In this document: positions 37,701-49,100 of the stretch, in pieces | Layout of the letters: each line of letters opens with the position of its first letter | Numbering within the stretch: position 1 is the first letter of the stretch | Assembly: GCA_011009095.1 (NCBI GenBank) | Contig: VTPC01008495.1 | Span: 31,052-95,051, forward strand | DNA: 64,000 nt | Origin: Ignelater luminosus | Lineage: Eukaryota > Arthropoda > Insecta > Coleoptera > Elateridae | Reading direction: 5' to 3' | Notes under the pieces: generated by a model | Database searches by the model: none | Told to the model about the DNA's origin: nothing | What the model saw: only the letters and a program-made list of their open reading frames with translations | Translations under genes and position numbers: made by a program

Positions 37701-40700
37701 TTCTTAATCCTATAATTACAATAATGATGAGCTTTTTTAAAAATGTTTTTGTTAGATAACAATAATAATAGTATTCTGATCATTTTAAATACATTAGCGT
37801 GATTGACAGCTAATTTTATTCCACCTTGAACTTACAAAATAACAAATAATTAAAATTATTGCCAACACAAATGTTTAAAGGTGACTCAAGACCAGATTGA
37901 ATAAAAACGCCAATTTATTGTTTAAAAACCGATAAATAAATTTCTAAAACAGAAATTTGATGTTGCTCCATCTTGCATTAATATTATAATTGACATTAAT
38001 ATTCCTAGAAAACAAATGCATTTAGCAGTGACCTAAATAGAACGATGCCAGAATGCGTTTTGAAATCAGCAATTTCTTACGAAATGAGGTTGGAGAATCC
38101 TTGTTGTTGAAGGGAGTTGTTTGCACATAAATAAAATAAAAGTTCATCTGTTTTTTCATTATTAAATGAGTAGATGAAACTGCTGCTATCGGTATGCATT
38201 TTGACCTGCCTGGATTATACTAGCAGATTTTGGAGAATTATAACGTGAAATCGTACCATACATGGTTAATTTTTAAGTTGTTCGGGGAAGACATTTCAAG
38301 ACAGACAGAATCAACAACTTATTACAAGTCCAGATACATTTTTTGACAATGCCATAGCAATGAAAGTTGTTCCTCAATGCTGTTCTTGGTTTAAAAAAAA
38401 ATTTTCTGATTTGGTTGGAGAAGATAATTCCTTTTCGCCCGCTTAGATAATCGATGATTGACAGTTAAATACGAAAATTCTTTTCATTTTGGTTATTTTA
38501 GTTGTTGATGGTTTCTGATCAAATTGTCTTAAACACACTGAAAGTCAGTATTTTAACAAATCAATCAATAAATGAAAATTGGAGAAATTACAGCGTACTT
38601 ATGTATGAGAAATTTTACAAGGACTCAAGACCTCATAGAAAGGTATAAATTTGGATATTGGCACATCTCGTCGAAGTCGATTCCAATGATTTGATTAACA
38701 AATTTGGTAAAATTACGATTTTCGTTTTCGTTATTGCTGTCGAACGGGTCTCTTTGACTTGGATAAAATTCTTCAGAGACCAATGACAGAATTGTATAGC
38801 GCCAAAATTCAAGTTCTTTGCTTCGACTTTTAGGAAATGATATTTTTCTACCTTCATAGATGACGGTTAAACACGAAAACTTTTTTTCTTCTCACTTTGA
38901 CTATTTTTATTGTTCTTGGTATCTCATCAAATTAACATTAAATATAACCTTCAAACCTAACCAAAGCAAACATTTCAAATTCAAAGCCAAAAGGAAGATT
39001 TTGACATGATATTTTAACCAAGCATGCAACCAATAATACTGTAGGTAACTACTTAAGGAAAATCCAAAGCTAATAAGAGCTTTCGACTATATTAAATAAA
39101 ACAAATGAAAATTAGCAACACACGACTAACCAAGAAATCCAATTACCAAAATGAAATACAAATTATATAGCAATTGCCCAAGAATGTGCAACATTAGCTT
39201 ATGTCGAAAACAGTCAACTGATGGTAAAATGACTTTCAAAGGGTTACATGTAGGTCAAGAAGTTCTATTCTTAGGAACCGACAAACATCTTTTCTATTTA
39301 ACTAGATTATCATTACAAAAGTGCATCCAGAAATAGAGACCAAATAGTCGTAAATCACCCCTTGTAGGTATACAGTAGATAAATACAGCCTTTCCCTTAA
39401 GTCCCATATTGAAGCTACGCCACTGGTGCTTTTATATTTAACATATTGTTAGTGTCTAAAGTAGTTTCTGCAGTTGTTGAGATTGGATTTGCATTATGCA
39501 TTTTGTTTCTGATATTGCATTTGGACTGAAGGAAACATCCGTGTCCAAATCTATTCATTTATTCTCAGATTCATCTAAAACTAAATCTTCAAGGACTAGT
39601 ACATTTTAATATTTTAGCATTTGCTACTTTCAGTTTTTTTTCTCCTTAACTGTCGTGAATGCAAATCGATCATAATATCTTACAAAGCGTCACACCAAAA
39701 TATCAACTAGAAAAAGAGAATCCATCAACGTCTCGACTCGCCACGAATTCATCTTAGTACTCCCTTTACATAACAATTGACTATCAAAAATACAAAAATT
39801 CCAGAAACTCCATTTTCAACTTCTCAAAACTTTTCCCTTTACAAATCTCCTCAATTTGATTTCATCTGAAAGCGGGTTTTAAACTGTTTTAATGCGGTGG
39901 CGGATTAATGAATACTCTCCAAAAACGTATATTTAATATTTTAAGTACATTCAAAGCACACTTTTCTGATACATTCAAAGTTTCCTTTTGTCCTTTTCCT
40001 CCTCTTTTGTTCTGTCAACCTTTTTGTTACGTGAGTGGTTTAATTTCTTATCTAGCAATTAAATTTTATCTCATCAATCAGTTACGGCTTTCCTGCTTTT
40101 AGCTGGAACATTTGTTTTCAATTAGATCTTTCGCCCAAAAAGTTTCCCTTAACTTTCAATGTTTTAGTAGCGTAACTAGGATTTCAAATGCTTTAACTCG
40201 GATTAGTTTGTTACCCCTTCTTGGTTGTCAAAAGCTAATTTGTACATTTACGTTCGATTTGTTTAATGGTCGTTCTTTTCTTTTATTGTTGATTTTATAA
40301 AAGTTCATAGTATAATAAAAGCGTTCGCTTTTAGGGAATGATCAATAGTTATGGATGTATACAGGAAACATCAAAGAAGTATTTATGCACGCTAAACATT
40401 TTGTTTTGGTCAAATACCAATAGTTTCGTGACAGTTTATTGGCATTTCTTGACCAAAAGTTACTTTACGACCATCATTTTGCTCATGTCAGGCCAAAATA
40501 ATAGAAATTAAATTTGCCTTTCCAAAATCTCTATTTTTTGTATTTTCTAAAGAAAATTTTAAAAAAAGATTTGGAAAAAGTATAAATTCTGTCTGAAACG
40601 CGCAATAAAAGAACCCAGTAGGAAAGAGACCAGGTGCGAGATGATTTGAACTGCATTCCAAATTACATGAATAATTAACAAAGCTCAAAACGAAAACGAT

Positions 40701-40944
40701 CCTTCGGCGTTTTAAATAATTCAAATCCAACACCTGAATCGAAAACGACTCGAAAAAGAGCTGTTCAATACTTGAACTACTTAAAATTTCAAACCAATAA
40801 ACTAATAAACTCCGAGACACTAAAAATTTTAAATTTACCGCAAAAATTAGCATTAAAATTAACACGATAAAAACTAGATTTTTCCGTAAACATTCGCATT
40901 TCTAAAACAAAAGTGAAAGTAAGAAAAAATTGAATACAACTTAC
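34746..40944. other. AT-rich gene-free region with a GC-richer patch at about 35.1-35.4 kb
   Basis: The patch at 35131-35331 is open in two minus-strand frames and is near half GC, which suggests foreign or formerly constrained sequence, but nothing in the translations is recognisable. The frame at 40488-40865 (125 codons, minus) is the longest in this stretch; it is hydrophobic and Leu/Ser/Phe-rich, as AT-rich noise often is, and has no homolog that I recognise. The rest shows no gene. Confidence 0.4.
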
Positions 40945-41200
40945 GCAATTAAAACTGATACACTTATTTGGCCTCTTCTAGCTATGGTAACCTACTCTTG
41001 TTAATTTCTTTCACAATCAGAAACACATAGTAATTAATGTAACCCCACATGAGGAGAAGTCAACGCACTCTGCGATAGAATAAACACAGTAGCGCTTTTC
41101 GTGGCCTGCGCGATCGCAACACACCCTGACCTCGTGCCAGGGGACGCACGTGGACAGGCGTCGCGACGTCGAAAGCGTCGCGGGATTTCAGAAACCTGCA
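40945..41200 (-). promoter_or_regulatory. CpG-rich patch, possible promoter and 5' exon on the minus strand
   Basis: About 41090-41195 is sharply GC- and CpG-rich in an AT-rich setting. It carries the palindrome CGTCGCGACG (41159-41168), a repeat of GCGTCGCG and an E-box CACGTG (about 41148). On the minus strand, transcription through it would reach a consensus donor (GT at 40944-40943, GTAAGTT), which suits a non-coding first exon followed by a long intron. The minus strand also has an acceptor (CCACTCATGCAG| at 41196) before an open frame of 44 codons, so an internal exon is the alternative. No downstream coding exon was found, so the gene it serves is unknown. Confidence 0.3.
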
Positions 41201-42803
41201 TGAGTGGAAAATTGGAAGGAACCGCCAGGTTTTAGAATAGTAACAACACTACACCCACGCAAAACAAGATTCTCTCGAAATCGTAATTATTTTTGTTGAC
41301 GATTAGTTTTTGGGATGAGTTGCTCTTTTTTTTTAGGAACGACCCAAAAGAAAATTGTTTTCGGTACAATATTTATATTTCATCTGTCCCGCCTAAGCTT
41401 AAGTGACATTTTTACGCACCATGTGAGTGGAAAAGCTTTCTGGGAAATCAATTTGAAAGGCTTTTTTGTAGAGTTTAGTGCGTTATCCGATCTTCTTTTT
41501 TTTATACAATATGTTTCTTTTTAGTTGGAAGAAAAAATACTCAAATGATAATTTTAAAATTCGTTTATTTAATGTAAGGTTTATGAATAACAAAAGTTTC
41601 GATATTCCGCTGTTTTATTTGATTCAATTTGTCTTTCTCCACTCTCTCCAAAGTTCAACTTCCCCTTTACTTTAAACCTGATAAATTGTTCTAGGTTAGG
41701 TTAATTTATTTTAGTCATTTGTAAAAGGGCTTAGAATCAATAGACCTATTTTTTTCACGGTTTTTCTTTAACTTTTCAAGTTTTTCAAAAGATGGGGAAT
41801 GACAAAGAAATATTAGAATTGACGCACGAAAAAAAATAAAATCAAGGCAATGGTTAATCAAATATTAATTAAGTTCGTTTTATATTTGTATCAATTTAGG
41901 TTAGTTAAAATTAGGTTAAAATAAATTTTTAAGCATTATGTATTTATTATCGTTACTGAAAATATTTCTCTTCTGGAATTTTAAATTTTTTTTTTCTCCC
42001 AGAATTAATTATGACAAATTATCATAGTAATCCAGATTAATCGGGTAAACAAAGAAACAAAGAAGAGATGACAATCTAAATTAACATTTCGATGTATTAA
42101 GATCATGAGGTTAATAAGTCGATTAAAAGTTTTTTAATTAATTGCACATGTTGACACGTTTATAAATTACTCGGAAAATTCAATAAGCAATAGTAGGTTA
42201 GGTCAGTTCTGATTAAATGTTCCCAAATGTAGGTTAGATTCGATAATGTGCAAACTCGCAAAACTTAAGAAGCTGTATTCTTTTGTTTCATTTAAATTGT
42301 ACGCATTTACAACGAATACTAAAAACTAGATTAAATTGACCACACAATAAATTGCATGTTATTCGATTATCCAGTGGACTTTGCTCTTTTAATCTAATTC
42401 ATTTCTTTATAAAATTTCGTTTTGGTTACCAAACAGTTGCAAGGGTCTCGATATTCAATTTTTTGCTTGAATTAACCTCGATTTTCTTTTCACTTTTTCT
42501 CTCTTTTCTGTTGAACTTGACAAATTAGATCAGGTTAATTTATATTTGTCTGTGTGTCGGAATCGATATTTCCAACCTTTTCTTACGATTTCTAATAAAT
42601 GCGGATTGTGTGTACCTTTGGGAGAGTAAATATTGGAAAGTTCCCAAAAAGAAAGATTTGGATTAACATTTGTTCTATAATTCAAATATGAACACGAAAA
42701 CTATACACAAAGTTGAGGTTATAACATTTTAGTAGTTCACAACAAACTTGATCCAAACAAACCTCGAGAAACAAGATTAGAACTGTCACAATTATAAACT
42801 TAC

Positions 42804-42864
42804 ATCTTTGCAAGTTGCCTTTTGGTTGATACTCCTGACACTAGATCACAATTTCCAGTGTTAC
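42804..42864 (-). other. candidate 61-bp internal exon, minus strand
   Basis: Bounded by a strong acceptor (TTTCTTTACAG ending at 42865) and a consensus donor (GTAAGT at 42803-42798). One frame is open through it and reads NTGNCDLVSGVSTKRQLAK, entering in phase 1 and leaving with two bases. It would splice in frame to the acceptor at 41196. No known family recognised. Chance occurrence is possible in DNA this AT-rich. Confidence 0.2.
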
Positions 42865-42932
42865 CTGTAAAGAAAATAAATCTGATTGGTAAAATTGTAA
42901 ATTGATATTAAAATGGTGTTTTCTAAATATAG

Positions 42933-43135
42933 GTACTTTTAATAACCATTCTCAGCAATATACAAAAAAGGTAGAAAATAGATTTCGAGAGATTTACTAT
43001 TGCCCGTGGCGAGACCAATTGAAACGCTATCTCGTCACAGCAACTGTAATATCAGCTACGGGTTACATTTGCTTTTCCGCGTTCAACTACCTTCCGGCTA
43101 GCTTCTCTTTCTGTGAAAATAAGCTTTTTCGCTAA
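42933..43135 (+). CDS. orphan terminal exon or small membrane protein, partial
   Basis: An acceptor-like site (TTTTCTAAATATAG ending at 42932) precedes a 67-codon frame ending in TAA at 43133-43135. The frame is polar at first, has the aromatic and charged stretch REIYYCPWRDQLKRY, then one hydrophobic segment of about 20 residues (LVTATVISATGYICFSAFNYL) and a short tail. Third codon positions are GC-richer than the flanks, as in real exons. No upstream exon with matching phase was found, and no family is recognised. It could be a small single-pass membrane protein, a fragment of an old gene, or chance. Confidence 0.25.
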
Positions 43136-43473
43136 AACGTAACGGTTTCTAAGGATTTTGTTACTTGATATAAAAGATGTTTCGCAAAAAGCCTGAAATG
43201 TTATCTCGAAATGCTATTTTAAGAAGAGAAAAGCATTCCGGTTTTAAATATGGAGAAAGAGCTTTTTAAGTTACCCATTTTTTGTTATAAATTGTTAAGT
43301 TAACCCTTAAATAAGAGCAAGATTTGTAAAAAAAATGCCTTGCTTTGGTTCTTTTAATTCGATTTAAATTGTTTCTTGACTTTCTAGAGCAGTAAAAAAC
43401 AAAACATGAAAGAATATGCTTCATTTGCTTAACTTTCCAATTAGCACACTTGCTCTACAGTTTTGTACTCAAA

Positions 43474-43490
43474 TGGCGCCCAACCCCATG
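43474..43490 (+). other. possible second tRNA-Lys-type primer-binding-site relic
   Basis: TGGCGCCCAAC at 43474-43484 matches the 3' end of animal tRNA-Lys as used by LTR retroelements and follows ...ACTCAAA. The match stops after 11 bases, and no LTR, gag or pol sequence was recognised around it. Confidence 0.2.
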
Positions 43491-43773
43491 ACTTTGAGAT
43501 TAGAAATTTTCATTTTTACCATCAATCGATGAAAACTTTCCATACAGTAGGAGAATGCATTCAATGCCATATGAAGAAAAATTTAATTTTCGGTATTAAG
43601 ACAACCAAGCAAAACATTCTGCATCAAAATCTGAATATTTCCATTTTGTAAGCTAGACAGGACCTTCTTCAGCTCAATTAGATGGTCAAAGGATCTCATT
43701 CCAGAAGGCTTGGAAAACAAAATGAATAGTATCTCTAAGTTGAGATCCGATAAAATTAGTAGTTTACAAAAAT

Positions 43774-43782
43774 ATACAGGGT
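43774..43782. repeat. transposon-end-like ATACAGGGT word
   Basis: Nine bases match the terminal word of the MITE at 57494-57820. No partner end was seen, so it is probably a relic or chance. Confidence 0.2.
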
Positions 43783-45400
43783 CGCGCAGGCAAAGATAGT
43801 TAGTTATAAAAATCAATCGCGATTATAAAAGACTTGAATCTTGCCATTTGTTCATTACTGAGATCTTGGTTAAATAAACTCCTTAGGTCAACTTAGGAGT
43901 GGGCATACTTGACTCCTGGGACCAAATTGGTCTTTTTGCAGACTTTACACCTTGAACGTCGAAACTAAAATGTTTGACTAAATTTGCTAATAAACTTGCT
44001 TTTATATGAGCAAATTTTGCCCACTTTTTATGTAAAGCAATGTTCTTGATAGACACTTGCTCTAAATAAGGATTGAATATAACCAATTTAGATCTGGACA
44101 ATAGTTATGGTTTTTGGTCAGTTTTGGCGCTATCATTCAGGTTCAAGTGTTTATAAATAAAACTTCTTCTTTTAATTTTGATTACTAACCATCAAAATCT
44201 GAATGGACTGAGAAAAGTAATTGGGCCCACTATTGCTATACAGCTAAGACTTAGCTCGGATCTAACCATTCGTCTCGGAAGTATCGATGTGATGGTTTTT
44301 GCAACATACACCACATACTCCTCCTATGAAAAGAAACTAAGTTTCTAAAATAACCAAAGAGTGATAATTTTTAGGGAGCTGAAGTTCGAGGTTTTTTATG
44401 TTTCAAATATCAGGGTGTATTGCGCAATGCAGACGCTTCTCTACCATTTGACTTCATCGTGGAATTTTTTACCAGACAAATGTAATAGTAATCAAACTTC
44501 AAGTCGTTGACCAGAAGAACTAGATCCTCATCAGAACGCAAATCCTTTTGTAGATATCATTGAAAAAACAGTAACATTTAGCCTTCAATCAAAATAGATT
44601 GTGCGAAAATTTATATTCTAAGGACTCAAGTTTTGCAGAAGAATCGCCTAAATGAATTTCCAAACTGTAGCCCAAATTGTTGAAAACAGCAAATCATGAG
44701 TCACAAAACCCTACACTGATCTCAAGGAGAGCATAGATTGCTCGTGGCGAGTTAGTCTAGTCTGACTATTTGAGTTTCTCTTACCCTGCAATTCTTTCCT
44801 GGACATTACCCAGAGCCAGATGTTGGGATCATCAAAATATCGAGTCAATTAGATAACCTCCATTGCGGTCAATGCACACTAAGGGCATTGCACGCCGACG
44901 CATTTTAGGTAAGATTTCAGCAACAACTTGCTTTAGGTTGCTTTCTAAATCCAGATATCAGACTACCCAAAAACAATTCTCGTAGAACTTTCAAGGATTT
45001 TGACACACAAGTCTCGTTGATACCATGCATCTATTCTAATAGTAGCTAAGTACAGTTGACCGATGGCATCCATTAGAAACGTGTTTAACGTTTCCACATA
45101 TCGTTTACTGCCAACGCTTACTGTGTTTGCTATTTCACCTTTGAAAAATATGGATCCTAAATTTCAGATGAGCAAAATTCAACTCATTTTCAAACACAAC
45201 TTGGGATTTTTCGGCAGACTAATAATACAATTTCTGCTTATTTCTCCCACGATAAAGTTAAAGGTGAGATTCTTTACTCATAATATAATGTTGTTCACTT
45301 GTCAAAATCCAATGGCAGAATATTCTAAACGCGGCGCAAGTGTTTGGGCTTTTTGTCACTTATAACGGTGTAAAACTTTCTTTATTATTTTTGTTATCGG
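43783..45400. other. gene-free region
   Basis: Moderately less AT-rich than average around 44.2-45.1 kb. The 100-codon frame at 45063-45365 (plus) is unrecognised and has no coding signature beyond its length. Confidence 0.35.
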
Positions 45401-45404
45401 CTTA

Positions 45405-46100
45405 GATTAGACCAGATTAAGTAAGGTTAGATCAGCATAAGTAAATTAAGTTAGGTTAGATTGAAATAAGCTGACTTAGATTAGATCAGAATTAGTTTAG
45501 TTAGACTAGACAATAATTAATTTAATTAGGTAGATCAGAATAAATTTAGTTAGGTTAGGTCATGATAAAGTAAATTACGTTAGATTAATGGATAAATGCT
45601 CTTTATTTAAAAAAATAATAAAATAAAACAATTATTCAATTCATATTTACTTGTGATATAAACAAAACCCGTAAGCCGTCAATAAATTGTCATGTGGGAT
45701 GTTTAAAGTTTAGGAAACTGTACTAAATAGTTTCGATTTTTCGATCGAAATAATTCTTTCCTGTAAGAGGTCTCAAGTGAGTATACGTCCGTATACCTGC
45801 ATATTTCCTGAATTCGAATATATACACTCCGCTATACAAGGCTGGTTATATCGAAATAAGTTAGGTTAGATCCGAATAAATTAAGTTAGATCAAAATAAG
45901 TTTAGTTAGGTTCGGTCAAATAAGTTAGGTTAGAGCAAAATAAATTAGATCAAGATAATTAGGTTTAGACTAATGTGACTGAAATTAGGTTAAATTAAGT
46001 GAATTTGCCAAAGAAATAGAATAATCTTATAGGGGATTAACTGAAACTAGGTTGAAACAATAACAGCTGATTAGATCAAACCAGATTTAAGTACATAGAT
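45405..46100 (+). repeat. degenerate TTAG-rich minisatellite
   Basis: Two blocks (about 45405-45600 and 45845-46100) consist of irregular units close to GTTAGATCAGAATAAGTTTA, with many embedded TTAGGTTAG words. About 240 bp of ordinary sequence separates them. TTAGG is the insect telomere repeat, but the units here are longer and variable, so an AT-rich minisatellite is the better call. Confidence 0.6.
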
Positions 46101-49100
46101 AAAATTGCTCGACACTACTAAAGGTGTTCCTATTGGAATGCAGCAAAAAAAACTGATTTCACTAATCTGGGTTTGATTAAAGTTTAGATTACAAGGTTTA
46201 AGTTTAAATTAAGACGTTGAGATTAGATTGTAGATTCTACACAAATTAAATTGGAATTAACAGCTTTACGTTAAGCAAACATAAGACGAATCAAAGCAGA
46301 AGAAATTGGTTTAACTTATGATTATGAATCACATTAGAATAATTTAAGTTTCCTACAATTTCTTTGCCGTCACAAAGAATTAACAAACTGATAGCAAGAA
46401 TAAATGAGATCATCATCAATCGGCTGCATTTTACAACTTGATAGGGATTTACAGACGCCCTCAAAACCGACTTTGAACTTCTGGTAAATCACATCTTATC
46501 TATCATGATTATTTCACCATGATGCAGGTTATTTTTAAAAACAATTTAATGTATTTAATTACGTAATCTCGTGAAGGAAACTTTTCCTTTTACACACATT
46601 TGAAAATCTCTGATAATATGAGTATCTACTATGATTATTATAGAATGACGCCATTTTATGCATTTCAATTTACGTTGAAGGACACATAACTGATTTTATT
46701 CAAATTTAAATTTCAAGTGAATTCCTTTATTTTGATGCATGCGCAAACACATTTCTTCTTAAATATTTTTATTTGTAAATTCTTGAAATGACGTTATGAT
46801 AAAAAAAAATTAAAACCCTAAATAAGTAATGTTCATTGTTCACGTGATCAAATCTTGCATGTGTATGTTCTGTTATCAAGCACTGATTTAAAAGAGGTTA
46901 TCAAGCAATTGAAAAGTGATAGTGATTTCTAGCGTGCGTATGAAAAATTCCGCAACTGTAAATAAAAATAAATTGCGACGACCTATAAAATCTATCTATC
47001 AACAAAGATTATTTTAATGGCATTGCAAAATAATTATTATTACTGTTTTAAGAAGATCAGTCAGTGAACTAGGAAGAAATCAAGTTGGCAATCGCCTAAC
47101 AATTTGAAAAAAAAACAAGCGAACTTGCTACCCATAATTAAAGTGAAGACTTACTGAATTTCATTCGAGATAAACATGTGAACGGTTTGGAACTCCCAAA
47201 GATCAAAGTTTAATTTAATTCTAGGATTCAACAAACTTTTTTAAAGTTTTAATATTAGGTTAGTAAAGAAAAAAAAACAATCAAAGTCAAGGAAGTGAAA
47301 TATGTTTTTATCTAATTTATCAGAGATGATTATAATTGTCACACACGTCTATAAAATAGTAATAAAACCGTATAATATCAGGTTTTATCTGGATGTGTGG
47401 AACAAAAAAAAGCCTATAAAATACATTCCGGACATTGATGACCTTAATTTTATTACTTTTTATTATTTTTTATTGCTACCAAAAATTTTACTTTCCAGAC
47501 GATTTTTTTCTCTTTATTATTTATTAATATTAGTCATTAATCAATATGATTATGAAACTGTATGTAAATAAACAATAAAAGTAACAAAAAATGAGTAATG
47601 AAAGGTGTATTGATCTGCTTTTTTATGAGGCGGTAAAATTCTTCAAAAAGATCAAAACAACTTTCCCGAAATACGAAAGTCGATAAGATGCATTTAAGTG
47701 ACCTAGTTTTGGGAATTTTTCTTTTTATGGATTTTCTCTTTTATAAATGTCACCTACTACCTACATGAACATTATGAAACTCCAGAGCGTTTTTATTTTC
47801 ATATAAAATGTGGAAATGCATAATTTAAGGCCGCGTATACACTAGCAATCTTGATTGTCAATATTAACTCGATTTTAGAAAAATTGTCTGATGCGCAATT
47901 TTAAATCACTTTGATAATTTTTGCTCTAATTATACTTATTGTTATCAAATTAACAATAATTTCAAGTTTTATAAATTAAGATAATCTTATCGTATTCTAG
48001 GTACATGTTCATTAATGGGTTTCAAGAGAGCACTTCTCTAACGAATCAAAGAAACAATGCACTACTATTATTTGTTTCGTAACACCATAAAGTTATCATG
48101 GCATACTAGTACAATAGTAAGACTTGAGATAAAATGGAGTTTGATAACTCGCACAGTGCTCTAATTATAGAACGCCACAAAGAGAAAAGATTTGCAAAAA
48201 CAAAGAACTCATTGCAATTATTTTATCTACAATGGCGCACTCTAAAAATTACGTTTGACATTCATACATATCTCGAGTAGAATACTGTAAAATATCGATC
48301 TTAACGGTTTTCCAATTTTCTTATCAATTTAAATACTAACTCAAATAATTTCTGCTTATTATAATTATGTCAAATCACACCCTAAAAGCAAAGAAAACTC
48401 AATTATTGAATAAGAATGTTTTATAGTGCCCTTTGTATGTTTGCTAAATTTAACAAACTACCACTTGACTAACTCTTCCGAGTTGCCCAAAAACGGTAAA
48501 TGAGAATTTCCCACTATTATCACTCAATACAAAATCAAACATTGATCATGAAGATCTTTTAGGCATTGAATACAGATAAGGAGAGACGAACGCATCAAGC
48601 GTTATTCCTTCACGAGCACTGTCTGTCATAGAAATAATTGAAGCGAAAATTGTGTTTGTTGTATTTAGCAATTTCGGCGCTTTGGTCTTACTCTATTTTC
48701 TTATGGTATTCATTTTTGGGCCATCATCTCTTAGATGGTTAGTATAACAAGTCTTTTCTAGGCAAACTGAGCTTGCAAAAATGTAACTCATTGAAACTTG
48801 AAATTATAAAGAAAAAGCTTGATTAAAGCCAATGATCTTGATGAAAGCAATTTTCATTGTTCACTTCATGATAAGTTACAAAATTTCTCTTAATCTTGAC
48901 AAAAAAAGTTTGAAGCTAGTTTATTTTATTATTATTATTATTATTTATGTTTTTCTCCCCAGATTAATTGACCAAGAGTGTACTTACATCTTTGAAACAT
49001 CAATTATTATTAGGTAGCAATTCCAATCTAAAAGGCCTAACAAACAACTTTTGGTAATCATTTGTTAACGTTGAATTTCAGAACTTAACTTTTTTGAGCA

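Noticed and set aside
40488-40865. 125-codon minus-strand frame, the longest orphan in the desert
   Set aside because: Hydrophobic, Leu/Ser/Phe-rich composition typical of AT-rich noise; no splice sites or motif.
45063-45365. 100-codon plus-strand frame
   Set aside because: Unrecognised and without coding bias; length alone is not enough in a 64-kb window.
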